DNA from: an uncultured Eubacterium sp.
GTDB taxonomy: Bacteria > Bacillota_A > Clostridia > Lachnospirales > Lachnospiraceae
Direction: 5' to 3'
Assembly (NCBI GenBank): GCA_910589045.1
Contig: CAJUSH010000009.1
Span: 17,995-81,994, forward strand
Length of the DNA: 64,000 nt
The position numbers and the translations under genes are program-made. Of this stretch, positions 52,391 to 62,057 are shown piece by piece (the first letter of the stretch is position 1; each line of letters opens with the position of its first letter). The notes below the pieces were generated by a model. The model did no database searches. It was not told the DNA's origin and was given only the letters and a program-made list of their open reading frames with translations.

Positions 52391-54763
52391 CTATTCCACA
52401 ATCAAAATCCCCGGTTCCACCTTCTTTACCTTCCCCGCCGCGAAATACGCGAAAACAAGAAATAATCCGCATACCACGATCGCCGACGAGAGCATCCGAA
52501 ACAGGCTGAGGTCGGAAGAAAAATGACTGATCCCGCAGATTTTCAGTATTATGTTTGCAAGCGGATCCGTCAGGTACATGCTGAGTACTATCCCGACAGC
52601 CGAACCGAGAACAGCTGCCATACCGAACCGAAGCGCAAAGGCAAGCCGCAGCTTTTCCGACGGAAAGCCAAGTGATTTATAAATCCCCAGATCGCGCTGC
52701 TCTTTATACAAAATTTTACTCCCTGTCATAGATACCGTAACCAGAATAAAAACAATCGTGACCAGGAGCATAAACAGCATGAGCACCGATACAGTCAGAA
52801 CGATGGCATCCGTCCCCGACCATGTATTATCGTCCACCGTAATACGCTCTCCATATGTTTCCTCTAACGTCTCAATCAGCGCTTCCCTGCCGGAAGCATC
52901 CGCAAGCAGATAGACCATATAATACGACAGTCCGTTTTTATCCACACTTCCAAAGCTTTCATAGCCTTCCTTCGAAATGCCGAAATTCGCGCCCGTGTCA
53001 TTCGCACACTGGTAAATACCGCTTATGATAAATTCCTGCTCTTTTCCGCCAACACCGAGGTCTACACTGTCCCCGATTCCAACACCCAATTCTTCCGCTG
53101 CCATCTGCGTTAAAATCATCTCATTTTGGTACAGGCAGGTTCTTCCTTCTAATATATGATAATATTCCGGCGCGGAAACGACATTCATTGTATATTCCGT
53201 CCGGTTCAAAAATCCTCTTTCCATTTTATACTGGTAAAAACCGGTGATGTGCGCATCGGACTCCAACACCCTTTCCACTTCCTCGCGGATGCCCTCCTCC
53301 TCATACCGGATGCCAATATCAAAGCTGGCCCCACGAAAAGCATCCACAAGTCCCTTGCCGTCCGGGCCAAGCCATGCGTCAAGCCTGACGGTCAGAGAAA
53401 GGAAAAAGACCAGAAGCGCCGTTATAAGACACGCGCTCAAATACTGCTTTTTCCCGGAAATCAGCTGCCTGCAGGCGAGCCAGAAGCTTAGACCGCGTTT
53501 TCGTATCGGCACGCAAAGCCTGCTCTTAAAATAAATATCGTCCGCGCCGCCCCGTATAGCCCTGATCGGCGTAATCTTGCCAATCTTTGCGGTTTTTACA
53601 AAAACAAAGCCCATAATAACCGCCATGATGCTTCCCAGGGACAGCACGCCGGCCCTTACGGGAATATCGGCCGGTATCAGCAGTCCCACTACCGTAACCG
53701 TCAGCCTTCCAATTCCTTTTACAACCGCCACGGAGACCGGAATCCCAGGCAGCATCCCGCACAAAACAGCCGCGGCATACTGTAAGAGCTGCACCGCGCG
53801 CAGATCCATCCGGGTATACCCGACCGCCTTCAAAATTCCCATGTCCACATAATCCTGCTCGATACTGCTGCTGATGCTGTGCCCTACGATGATCATTGCA
53901 ACCACCATAAGCACCAGCACAAACAGAATTAAAAACCCTGCGAAAATATTCTGCAAAATCAGCATAAAGCCTGTAATCGCAGCTTTCGAATAAGAAAATC
54001 CGGGAATCTGCAAAAGCTTCGTCTCCTCACCCAGAAGCTTCTGCAAACCGGCAAGCGTCACATCCTCATCCGCCTTTTTGGTGATATGAACTGCGCTTGC
54101 GGCTCTCGCTAAAGCTTCTGTTTCTGCCGCGCGAATCATTTCCTGTAATTTTTGCATATCGTTTTCCGTAATAAGCGCCTGCTTGAGCCCCATCAATGCG
54201 CTGCCCGCAACCGGATCCTCAAAATATCCCTTTATCGTAAAATACTGTATTTCTCCGTTCTCCGTAATCCTTACACCAACCCGGTCGCCAATCCGGCTAT
54301 GATAAATAGAAGAAAATGCCGGGGACACATAAATCTCCCCGTCCGAAAGCTCCGCTTCGTCACGGATTTTGGTCAGGCTCTCATGAAACGTGCGATAAGC
54401 ACTGTCCTTCGTCCATGACATCATATGAAAAGAGCCGGACGGCGACGCCGACGGCGTTCCGCTCTCCCCATAAACCTCATATTCTCCGAATATAATAACA
54501 TCCTGCGCCTCCGCGCGCTCCACCCCGGCAACATCCGCAATGTCCGCAAGCAGCGCTTCCCGGTCATCAGCCGCATCAATCCAGTAGGTGATATCGCCAT
54601 ATCCGACCCGCTCTATCTGCTCATTCTCGTAAGCCTTCGCATTCATCCATATGGACAGCACCGCCAGAAGCGATATGGTAATAATAAACACAAGCGTCAA
54701 TATCCCGATAAAGCTTCCTCTCTGACTCTTAATATTCGCCCGCAGCAACGTAAAATATTTCAT
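52391..54763 (-). CDS. FtsX-type ABC transporter permease
   Basis: A 790-residue permease with about ten membrane helices and two large outer loops, as in BceB/MacB-like exporters. The N-terminus (YFTLLRANIKSQRGSFIGILTLVFIITISLLAVLSIWM) is the first helix, and repeated FtsX domains occur around 275-400 and 655-780. It follows the ATPase gene by 24 bp. With the two-component genes upstream it forms a system that likely protects the envelope from antimicrobial peptides or moves lipoproteins. The substrate is not known. Confidence 0.87.
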   Translation of the reverse strand: MKYFTLLRANIKSQRGSFIGILTLVFIITISLLAVLSIWMNAKAYENEQIERVGYGDITYWIDAADDREALLADIADVAGVERAEAQDVIIFGEYEVYGESGTPSASPSGSFHMMSWTKDSAYRTFHESLTKIRDEAELSDGEIYVSPAFSSIYHSRIGDRVGVRITENGEIQYFTIKGYFEDPVAGSALMGLKQALITENDMQKLQEMIRAAETEALARAASAVHITKKADEDVTLAGLQKLLGEETKLLQIPGFSYSKAAITGFMLILQNIFAGFLILFVLVLMVVAMIIVGHSISSSIEQDYVDMGILKAVGYTRMDLRAVQLLQYAAAVLCGMLPGIPVSVAVVKGIGRLTVTVVGLLIPADIPVRAGVLSLGSIMAVIMGFVFVKTAKIGKITPIRAIRGGADDIYFKSRLCVPIRKRGLSFWLACRQLISGKKQYLSACLITALLVFFLSLTVRLDAWLGPDGKGLVDAFRGASFDIGIRYEEEGIREEVERVLESDAHITGFYQYKMERGFLNRTEYTMNVVSAPEYYHILEGRTCLYQNEMILTQMAAEELGVGIGDSVDLGVGGKEQEFIISGIYQCANDTGANFGISKEGYESFGSVDKNGLSYYMVYLLADASGREALIETLEETYGERITVDDNTWSGTDAIVLTVSVLMLFMLLVTIVFILVTVSMTGSKILYKEQRDLGIYKSLGFPSEKLRLAFALRFGMAAVLGSAVGIVLSMYLTDPLANIILKICGISHFSSDLSLFRMLSSAIVVCGLFLVFAYFAAGKVKKVEPGILIVE

Positions 54764-54787
54764 CCTTTGCCCCTTTCCTTCTGCCCT

Positions 54788-55549
54788 TTACCATTCCATC
54801 GACGAAAGCCACGCATCTACCTGCCGTTCCCTGCTCTTTGCATCCGCACTGCAATACGGCTGCATGGACATTTCTCCGATCACTTTTCCATCCTCTAAAT
54901 ACAGAAGTCTCGTTGCACGGACCGCCGCCTTAATATCGTGCGTCACCATCAGGATATTCTGCCCGTCTTCGTTCAGCTTCGTCAGAAGATTGAGTACATC
55001 CTGCGTATTCCGTTTATTCAGCGCTCCCGTCGGTTCATCCGCAAAAATCATCCCGGGCTCGTTCATCATCGCCCGCGCAATCGCCGCGCGCTGCGCTTCC
55101 CCTCCCGAAACCTGTGAGGGAAGGCGCCCGGCCGCCGCTTCCACATGCATTTGTGTAAGCAGCTCTTTTGCCTTTTCCCGCACCTTTTTCTCACTCTTAT
55201 GTCTGTCAAGATACCCTGCCACCGCCACATTTTCAAAAAGCGTCAGGTTGCTGACGAGATGTGCCTGCTGGAATACAAAACCAAATTGCCCGGCGCGCAG
55301 CGACGCCATTTCCTTTTCCTTTAAATGGCTGATTTCTTTATCCCGGTAATGAACACTGCCGCCCGTAGGTCTGTCCATGCCGCTTAACACATAAAGCAGC
55401 GTAGATTTTCCCGCACCGGAAGAACCCATGATGACAGTAAAATCGCCCTCATAAATTTCCAGATTGACCATATTAAGCACATGATTCTGTCCGCCGTTAT
55501 TCGCAAAGCTTTTGCATAGGTCCGTTGCTCTCATGATGACTGTTTTCAT
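54788..55549 (-). CDS. ABC transporter ATPase, MacB/LolD type
   Basis: A 253-residue ATPase with Walker A (GSSGAGKST), the signature SGGEAQRAAIARAMMNEP, Walker B with IFADEPTGALN, and the H-loop THDIK. It belongs to the group that pairs with FtsX permeases. It powers the permease encoded directly after it. Confidence 0.93.
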   Translation of the reverse strand: MKTVIMRATDLCKSFANNGGQNHVLNMVNLEIYEGDFTVIMGSSGAGKSTLLYVLSGMDRPTGGSVHYRDKEISHLKEKEMASLRAGQFGFVFQQAHLVSNLTLFENVAVAGYLDRHKSEKKVREKAKELLTQMHVEAAAGRLPSQVSGGEAQRAAIARAMMNEPGMIFADEPTGALNKRNTQDVLNLLTKLNEDGQNILMVTHDIKAAVRATRLLYLEDGKVIGEMSMQPYCSADAKSRERQVDAWLSSMEW

Positions 55550-55599
55550 AGCTTTATTCCTTCCTGCTGTTTTGTATGGATAGTTTAGCAGAATAATTA

Positions 55600-55617
55600 T
55601 TAAGAAGTCTTTAAGAA
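55600..55617. promoter_or_regulatory. Direct repeat upstream of the ABC operon
   Basis: TTAAGAA occurs at 55600-55606 and 55611-55617, 11 bp apart, one helical turn. This is the layout of OmpR-type response-regulator sites. It lies in the 93-bp gap between the histidine kinase and the ABC ATPase. Confidence 0.5.
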
Positions 55618-55642
55618 ATAAGAAACGTACAAAAGACTATGT

Positions 55643-56833
55643 TCAAAGCGAATGAGACGTCCGATCCACCGGAAGCCACAGCGTGACCTCCAGCCCGTCC
55701 GTATGATTTGTCAGCGCCATGCCTCCGCCCATCCGCTCCATAATATAGGAGACAATATAAAGCCCCAGCCCCGACCCCGGCTGGCTTCCCGTGTTTTTAC
55801 CCCGATAAAATTTCCGTGTCACAAAAGGTATGTCTTCCGGACAGATACCGGTTCCGTAATCGCGTATATGAAGTTTATAGCGTTCCTTTTCAGCCTCCGC
55901 CCGAATTTCCACTTTACGGTTCGGCGCATATTTTTTCGTGTTTTCCAGTATGTTTAAAATCACCTGCGCCATTCTTTTTTCATCTATAAAAAGCTCCGCA
56001 TCCGGAAGCGGCTCACACACCGTCACATACGGATACTCCAGATCCTGCAGGGTTTCCTCTATGACTTTACGCACACGGACTTTTCGTGATTTTATTTCCA
56101 GCCGCTCCAGCTGTGAAAGGGAATGCACCACCAGGTCATTCACAAGCCGGGATACCTCGTCGCATTTTCGCATAATGACCTGCACATACCGTTCCCGCTT
56201 CTCATAGTCCGTATCCAGATTCGCTTCCAGCCCTTCCGCATACGCGCGGACAGACGCAATCGGCGTTTTAATATCATGGGAAAGCGTTGCGATGATCGTC
56301 TTGTTTTCGCTGATCGCCTGTGCTTCGTTTTTTCTCGCCGCAGCGATCTCCTTTCGCATATGGTCGAACGCCCATGTGAATGCCCCGAAAAAATTCGTCC
56401 GCTCATATTCCAGTGAGATCTCCAGATCCCCTTTCGCGATCTGCTCCGCATAGGCTTCCAGTCTGCAAAAGGGCTTCACGATTTTCACATAAAGATATAA
56501 AAGCACAGACAGTAAAGCGGTTGTGGCAATACAAATATAAAAAACACCCGTACGCCGCAAATCCCAGGACAGCCCTTCTGCCGTCTCCTGCCGCAAATAT
56601 ATCCGCAGCCTCTCCATATGCTCCCGCGCCGGCTGACAGCCGTTCTCATTCGTCGTAAGCTGCTCGATCTCATTCAAAAGCACAAGCCCGTTTTCCGCGC
56701 CTTTTCCCTGTTCCGTGAGCCTTCCTTCAAAAAAAGCCATTCCTGCAACCGCTGTCACAGCAAATAAGCATACTGCAATTAGCGCCGTCTTCAAAAATTG
56801 TGTTTTCATCATCCACCTGTTTTCCGTTGTCAT
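55643..56833 (-). CDS. Sensor histidine kinase
   Basis: A 396-residue membrane kinase with two helices (about 15-33 and 97-116), an outer segment of about 60 residues, a HAMP domain, the phosphorylated His186 in TLSHDIKTPIASV, and N, G1 (DYGTGI) and G2 (GSGLGLYIVSYIMERMGG) boxes. It autophosphorylates and passes phosphate to the response regulator gene that ends one base before it. The outer segment is short, as in sensors that rely on an ABC partner. Confidence 0.92.
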   Translation of the reverse strand: MTTENRWMMKTQFLKTALIAVCLFAVTAVAGMAFFEGRLTEQGKGAENGLVLLNEIEQLTTNENGCQPAREHMERLRIYLRQETAEGLSWDLRRTGVFYICIATTALLSVLLYLYVKIVKPFCRLEAYAEQIAKGDLEISLEYERTNFFGAFTWAFDHMRKEIAAARKNEAQAISENKTIIATLSHDIKTPIASVRAYAEGLEANLDTDYEKRERYVQVIMRKCDEVSRLVNDLVVHSLSQLERLEIKSRKVRVRKVIEETLQDLEYPYVTVCEPLPDAELFIDEKRMAQVILNILENTKKYAPNRKVEIRAEAEKERYKLHIRDYGTGICPEDIPFVTRKFYRGKNTGSQPGSGLGLYIVSYIMERMGGGMALTNHTDGLEVTLWLPVDRTSHSL

Positions 56834-57526
56834 TCAATCCTGCAAGCCCGCTTCAAACTGATACCCGATTCCCCATACGGTTTTTATAAATTCCGGATTC
56901 GAGGGATCTGCCTCAAGCTTCTCCCGGAGCCATCTGATATGTACCGCCACCGTGGCTATTTCCGCTTCCGAAAACGCACCCCACACCTCATGCAAAAGCT
57001 CCTCCTTCGAGATCGCCCGGTCCGAATGCGCGCATAAATATGCCAGCAGATCAAATTCACGGAGCGCAAGCCTGACCGTCTTCCCGTCACGCGCTACCAT
57101 CCGCATTCCGGTGTCCACAGTTATCCCGCCGAACGTATAAACCGGCGCACCGTTTTCTTCACCGTACGCCCGGCGGATCAGCGCATTGACTCTTGCAAGC
57201 AGCTCCCGCAGCGAATACGGCTTGGCAAGATAATCGTCTCCGCCCATATCCAGCCCTTTAATCTTATCGTCTTCACTTGTTCTTGCACTTGCAAAAATAA
57301 CCGGCACCTTCGACATATGGCGCAGTTCACTGCATACATCAAATCCGCTTCCATCCGGCAGATTGATATCCATCAGTAATAAATGAAACGCCTCCTTCAC
57401 CAGAACATCAAATGCCTGCCCGCAGCTGTCCGCAATTTTCACCTCATATCCGTAGCTCTCCAGCATATCCTTCGTAATACCGGCAAGATCGCTGTCATCT
57501 TCTATAATCAAAATTCTTTTTTTCAA
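56834..57526 (-). CDS. OmpR-family response regulator
   Basis: A 230-residue regulator with a receiver domain (phospho-Asp53 in LMDINLPDGSG, Lys in LAKPYSL) and a C-terminal winged-helix (VRLALREFDLLAYLCAHSDRAISKEELLHEVWG to VAVHIRWLREKLEADPSNPEFIKTVWGIGYQF). It probably controls the ABC transporter genes downstream, whose gap has a direct repeat. Confidence 0.93.
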   Translation of the reverse strand: MKKRILIIEDDSDLAGITKDMLESYGYEVKIADSCGQAFDVLVKEAFHLLLMDINLPDGSGFDVCSELRHMSKVPVIFASARTSEDDKIKGLDMGGDDYLAKPYSLRELLARVNALIRRAYGEENGAPVYTFGGITVDTGMRMVARDGKTVRLALREFDLLAYLCAHSDRAISKEELLHEVWGAFSEAEIATVAVHIRWLREKLEADPSNPEFIKTVWGIGYQFEAGLQD

Positions 57527-57554
57527 CTTCTGCCCTCCTCACACTGCATGCCTC

Positions 57555-57569
57555 GTTACGGTTCACTCC
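57555..57569 (-). repeat. Dispersed intergenic repeat copy 4
   Basis: On the minus strand GGAGTGAACCGTAAC, matching the copy at 21676 with one change. It lies in the gap upstream of the response regulator gene. Confidence 0.5.
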
Positions 57570-57645
57570 GTGACCGGCAACGGACAGCTTGCAAAAAAGT
57601 GTTGCCTTATGCTTTCATGGGAACAAGAGCTGATAAAATAGCATC

Positions 57646-57683
57646 AAACGGCGGTAAACCCATCACAGATTTACTGCCGTTTT
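57646..57683. terminator. Hairpin after the alpha-glucosidase gene
   Basis: AACGGCGGTAAA pairs with TTTACTGCCGTT with one mismatch and a 14-base loop. On the minus strand it follows the alpha-glucosidase stop. T-rich sequence lies on the plus side, and only a short T run on the minus side. Confidence 0.5.
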
Positions 57684-57722
57684 TACAAAATGCCCGACAC
57701 TGTTTTTCTTTCGCAGCTGTCC

Positions 57723-59420
57723 TTACACCTCCAGCACCAGAAGCTGAAAGCCTTCCATATAAATATTGCTCCCCGTCTCCGACAAACAAATATGCGCTGC
57801 GGTATGCCTTCCCTCGCAGTTATCGATTACGATGCCCTTCACCCTCTGCGGGATACAAATCTCCCGCTCCTGCTTCCGGTAATTTGCCAGAACAAGCAGC
57901 GTCCGCTCCCTGCCCTCCCGCAGAAATCCCATAAAATCCGACAGCTCCTCCAGAACCGGCACCTCCTTTCCGTACACGACACATTCCGTGTATACGGGAT
58001 CCGTGCGCAGCGCGATGAGCTTTTTGTAGAAGGAGAGCACCGAATCCGCCCGGTGCGCCTGCTCCGCAGCGTTGATCTCCCGATAGTTGCCGTTTTCCGA
58101 AAGCCACGGATCTGCCTTTGAAAATCCCCCGTGCAGCTCACCGCTCCACTGCATCGGCGTACGCGCATTGTCGCGGCTCATGGAAGCGACCAGCTTCAGG
58201 GCTTCCTCCTCTCCAAATCCATGCGCCAGCGCAACCCGGTATTCGTCCAGGGTATTGATATCGTCTACCTCCGCAATGGTGTAAAACTGCTTGTTCGTCA
58301 TGCCGATCTCCTGCCCCTGATAAAGGAATGGCAGTCCGAAGCTCATCAGCGAAATTCCCGCAAGCATCTTTTTTCCGGTCTCATGCAGCCCGTCCTTTGG
58401 CAGATAGCGGTTCACGCCCCTTGGCTCATCGTGGTTTTCGATGATGTTTGCCATCATGCCGATCTCCTGGGAAACCCGCTTGCTGTGGTAGATCGCATCC
58501 CTGAACTCGTCAGAGGTGACCGCCCTTCTGTCATACCAGCCCTTTTCCCCTCCGCCCAGCATATGGGGCGCGAAATCAAAGATGGATGAAAAACAGCCCT
58601 CCCTTCCGATATACTGCTCCAGCTCCTCCGATCTGAAATCAAACAGCTCGCCGATCGTGAACGCATCGTAGGGCGCAAATGCCTCCCGCTTCATCTCCTG
58701 CAAAAACACGTGAACCCCCTGTGCGTGCTCCAGCATCACGCCTGCGGAGCACATGCCGTCGTCACGGTCCGCCGGAAAATCCGCAAAGCGCAAATCCTTT
58801 TTAATATTGATGATGGCGTCCAGGCGAAAGCCCGCGATGCCCTTTTCCAGCCACCAGCGGATCATTTTATAAATTTCCTGGCGCACCTCGGGGTTTTCCC
58901 AGTTGAGGTCCGGCTGTTCCTTCGCAAACATATGTAAATAAAACAGATTGTCATAGCCCGGCAGCTTTTCCCACACACTGCCGCCGAAATAGGAACGCCA
59001 GTTGCACGGCGCCTTTCCGTCCTTCCCCTCCCGGATGTAAAAATATTTTCCGTATTTGCCGAACGGATCCTGAAGCGCCTTCTGAAACCACGCGTGCTTG
59101 TCAGAGCAGTGGTTTACAACCAGATCCATCACGATGGAAATGTCCCGCTTTTTTGCCTCCGCAAGCAGCTCATCCATATCCTCCATCGTCCCGAAAACCG
59201 GGTCAATCGCGTAGTAGTCCGAAATATCATAGCCCTGATCCACAAAGGGCGACTGGTAGATCGGCGAGATCCAGACAATGCCGATCCCCAAATCCTTCAA
59301 ATAATCCAGCTTCCCGATGATTCCTCTCAGATCTCCGATGCCGTCTCCGTTCCCGTCCATAAAGCTTTTCGGATAGATCTGATATGCCGTTTTTTCATGC
59401 CACCATTTTTTCTGCAGCAT
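57723..59420 (-). CDS. GH13 alpha-glucosidase (oligo-1,6-glucosidase type)
   Basis: A 565-residue GH13 enzyme. It starts KKWWHEKTAYQIYPKSFMDGNGDGIGDLRGI, has the VVNHCSD block, the nucleophile Asp201 in GFRLDAI, the acid/base Glu258 in TIGELF, and Asp331 in IENHDEPR. These fit GH13 subfamily 31, which cleaves alpha-1,6 or alpha-1,4 bonds in small glucans. No signal peptide is seen, so it acts in the cytoplasm on imported sugars. No transporter gene is adjacent. Confidence 0.92.
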   Translation of the reverse strand: MLQKKWWHEKTAYQIYPKSFMDGNGDGIGDLRGIIGKLDYLKDLGIGIVWISPIYQSPFVDQGYDISDYYAIDPVFGTMEDMDELLAEAKKRDISIVMDLVVNHCSDKHAWFQKALQDPFGKYGKYFYIREGKDGKAPCNWRSYFGGSVWEKLPGYDNLFYLHMFAKEQPDLNWENPEVRQEIYKMIRWWLEKGIAGFRLDAIINIKKDLRFADFPADRDDGMCSAGVMLEHAQGVHVFLQEMKREAFAPYDAFTIGELFDFRSEELEQYIGREGCFSSIFDFAPHMLGGGEKGWYDRRAVTSDEFRDAIYHSKRVSQEIGMMANIIENHDEPRGVNRYLPKDGLHETGKKMLAGISLMSFGLPFLYQGQEIGMTNKQFYTIAEVDDINTLDEYRVALAHGFGEEEALKLVASMSRDNARTPMQWSGELHGGFSKADPWLSENGNYREINAAEQAHRADSVLSFYKKLIALRTDPVYTECVVYGKEVPVLEELSDFMGFLREGRERTLLVLANYRKQEREICIPQRVKGIVIDNCEGRHTAAHICLSETGSNIYMEGFQLLVLEV

Positions 59421-59500
59421 AGTTGCACACTCCTTTCACAACAGCCGTAGCTATTCCGTCTCCGGCTTTCCCATGTATTTTTCAAAGACGACGCAGCCTG

Positions 59501-60106
59501 TCAGGCGCTCGTCTCCTGCTTTGCGTCCCTCACGGGATGCTGCGGCAAAAAGCCCTTTGAACCACACCCCAGCCGAACCGTCGTCATATCGTGATGCACC
59601 GCCTCCAAAAACGGACCGAACACCTCCTGCGTCCGAAGCTTCAGGCTCGATGTATTGACGCACGGATGGCAGCCCACAAATTCGCTCTTCAGCAAATCCT
59701 CATCCACCAGCAGACGCACCCGGTTTTCGCTATCATTCATCAGACCCATCACGCTCACCGAGCCCGGCGTAATGTCCAAAAAAGCTTCCATAAAGGATGC
59801 ATCCGCAAAGGAGAGCCGTGCACTCCCGATCTGGGCGGACAGCTCCTTTGTGTGAAACGTTTTATCCCCTGCAAGCATCAGAAGATAAAACTGTGTTTTC
59901 TGCCGGTTGCACAGAAACAGATTTTTGCAGATCTCTGCCCCCAGCGCGTCGTCTATGTCACGGCAAAGCTCCATCGTCATAACCGCATCGTGGTCAATCC
60001 GCTCATACTCCATGCCAAGCGCATCCAGCAGCTCATACACCCGCAGCTCCTTCTCCGCGCGCCCGTCTGCCGATGCGGGACGCCCTTTTTCTAATGTCAG
60101 TTCCAT
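59501..60106 (-). CDS. ProX/YbaK-like tRNA-editing deacylase
   Basis: A 201-residue YbaK-domain protein, closest by eye to the ProX (PrdX) proteins that remove alanine wrongly attached to prolyl-tRNA. It has VYELLDALGMEYERIDHD, an FLCNRQKTQFYLLMLAGDK stretch and TPGSVSVMGLMNDSENRVRLLVDEDLL. The conserved Lys is present in NRQKTQ. GGGGAG precedes ATG 60106. The exact misacyl substrate cannot be settled by eye. Confidence 0.85.
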   Translation of the reverse strand: MELTLEKGRPASADGRAEKELRVYELLDALGMEYERIDHDAVMTMELCRDIDDALGAEICKNLFLCNRQKTQFYLLMLAGDKTFHTKELSAQIGSARLSFADASFMEAFLDITPGSVSVMGLMNDSENRVRLLVDEDLLKSEFVGCHPCVNTSSLKLRTQEVFGPFLEAVHHDMTTVRLGCGSKGFLPQHPVRDAKQETSA

Positions 60107-60315
60107 TTTGTTCTCCCCACTTTCTATCCTATCGTCCGTTCGCCTTCGCCCATACCATCATTTGTCAGACACTGGAACTTAATCGTCCGACAATTGACAG
60201 ACAGGCCCGCAAAATCCTGACGCGATGAATCACGTCCTGCACAGCTTTTGTATCAGATGATAACCCACTTTGTCCGAATCTGTTCTTTCCATGCCGCCGG
60301 TAAAACCGGTTCCCT

Positions 60316-61125
60316 TCACAGCGCCTCGTTCATGCTTCCCGTGCGGTAGCCCTTCAGGTCAAGCGCCACGTAGGAAAAGCCAAGCCGTCTGAGCTTTTCG
60401 TAAATTTTTTCCCGCAGCGGTTCCTTCAGAAGCCGCTCCATTTCCTCCGGAAGCACCTCGATTCGCGCAAGCGTACCGTGCACCCGCACCCGAAACTGCA
60501 AAAAGCCCTCATCCAGCAAAAGCTGCTCCCCCTGCTCCGCCATGTAAAGCTTGTCGGCGGTAATCGTCTCACCGTAGGGAATACGTGAAGCCAGACATGC
60601 AAAGGACGGCTTGTCGGCGGTTGGCAGACCGAGCATCCGGGAGAGCGCGCGAATCTGCTCCTTGCAAAGCCCCGCCTCCCTAAGCGGGCTTTTGATGCCC
60701 AGCTCCGCAATCGCCCGCAGCCCCGGCCGGTAATCGGAAAGATCATCCGTATTGGAGCCCTCCAGCACACAATCGATCCCGTTTGCACGCGCCGCTTCAA
60801 GGATTTTTGTAAACAGCACCCTTTTACACAGGTAGCAGCGCTCCGGCGGGTTTTCGGCAAAGCCCGGGATATCTTCTGCCCGGACGTTCAGACGGATTCT
60901 GCGGATCGTGCGGCTGCTGCAAAAATCCTGCGCCTCGTGCTGCTCGCGCCGCGGCACCCAGTCCGCCTCCACCGACACGGCAACGGCACGCTCCCCCAGC
61001 GCTTCTGCGGCTGCCGCGAGCAGGAGCGTGGAATCAACACCCGCCGAAAAAGCAACCGCCACGCGCCCCATACCTTTGATGTTCTCCTTCAATGCTTCAT
61101 ATTTCTGTTCTAATCGTGCGTCCAT
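60316..61125 (-). CDS. larE: LarE-like sulfur transferase
   Basis: A 269-residue ATP pyrophosphatase (PP-loop VAFSAGVDSTLLLAAA at about 24-39). Cysteines are at 97 and 100 (ERCYLCK) and at 177 in PSFACLASRIPYG, the same position as the sacrificial Cys176 of Lactobacillus LarE. It adds sulfur to the nicotinic-acid precursor of the nickel-pincer cofactor of lactate racemase. No larA, larB or larC is near. It lies before tcdA-like gene on the same strand. Confidence 0.88.
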   Translation of the reverse strand: MDARLEQKYEALKENIKGMGRVAVAFSAGVDSTLLLAAAAEALGERAVAVSVEADWVPRREQHEAQDFCSSRTIRRIRLNVRAEDIPGFAENPPERCYLCKRVLFTKILEAARANGIDCVLEGSNTDDLSDYRPGLRAIAELGIKSPLREAGLCKEQIRALSRMLGLPTADKPSFACLASRIPYGETITADKLYMAEQGEQLLLDEGFLQFRVRVHGTLARIEVLPEEMERLLKEPLREKIYEKLRRLGFSYVALDLKGYRTGSMNEAL

Positions 61126-61210
61126 AGCGCTCCTTTTTTACTGCTGTTTTCTCCGGGAAAAATAATCCTTTGCATCTTTGTCAATTTTTTTCCGGCTCCT
61201 GCCCGCTGTC

Positions 61211-61936
61211 TTACCGTTGTGAAAGATACGGCTCTGCCAGATCCAGCAGCACCTCCCCCGCCAGAATGAGTCCCGCCGCCGAGGGCACATGCGCCATGCT
61301 TCCGGGAAGCTGCCTGCGCCCGCCTGCCGGCTCCTCACTCTCCAGAGGCACAAGCGGCGCCTCCTTCGAATAGACGACCTTTTGCTTTTCAATTCCGCGC
61401 TTTTTCAGCTCCCGGCGCATAACTCTCGCCAGCGGGCATACCGACGTCTCGTAAATATCCGCCACCTCAAACGCCGACGCGTCCAGCTTATTTCCGGCTC
61501 CCATGGCGCTGATCACCGGCGTCCCGCAGCGGTGCGCCTGCACGATCAGCTCCAGCTTTCCGGTCACGGTATCGATGGCATCCACCACATAATCGTACGC
61601 ACAAAAATCAAACTGCCCCGCCGTTTTTGGCAGATAAAAGCACCGGTGCGCATGTACCACCGCCGCCGGATTGATATCCAGCACGCGCTCCCTCGCAACA
61701 TCCACCTTAAAGCGCCCGATACTGCTGTGGGCAGCGATAATCTGGCGGTTGATGTTCGTAAGGCTCACCGTATCGTTATCGATCAGGTCGAGCGTACCGA
61801 TCCCGCTGCGCGCAAGCGCCTCCACCACATAGCCGCCCACGCCGCCCACGCCAAACACGGCGACCCTTGCATGCTGATACCGCTCGACGGCTTTTGCCCC
61901 GACGAGCATCTCCGTTCTGGAAAATTGATTTGTCAT
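61211..61936 (-). CDS. tcdA: tRNA threonylcarbamoyladenosine dehydratase
   Basis: A 241-residue ThiF/E1-like enzyme. It has the ATP motif VAVFGVGGVGGYVVEALARSGIG, NINRQIIA and YVVDAIDTVTGKLELIVQAHRCG. The C-terminal part SKEAPLVPLE plus VPSAAGLILAGEVL is typical of TcdA, which cyclises t6A in tRNA to ct6A. The ATG at 61936 has GAAGGAAGG upstream. A catalytic Cys is present in SVCPLARVMR. Confidence 0.9.
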   Translation of the reverse strand: MTNQFSRTEMLVGAKAVERYQHARVAVFGVGGVGGYVVEALARSGIGTLDLIDNDTVSLTNINRQIIAAHSSIGRFKVDVARERVLDINPAAVVHAHRCFYLPKTAGQFDFCAYDYVVDAIDTVTGKLELIVQAHRCGTPVISAMGAGNKLDASAFEVADIYETSVCPLARVMRRELKKRGIEKQKVVYSKEAPLVPLESEEPAGGRRQLPGSMAHVPSAAGLILAGEVLLDLAEPYLSQR

Positions 61937-62057
61937 ATATCCTTCCTTCGCTTCTTTTATCGCTTATCTGTGTTTCTATTGCATCACTCATAAAAGCCCC
62001 TGCTTTTTCAAAGGCTGACACTATGCGGCGGGATATGATGCGGTTTACCGCCCGCCG

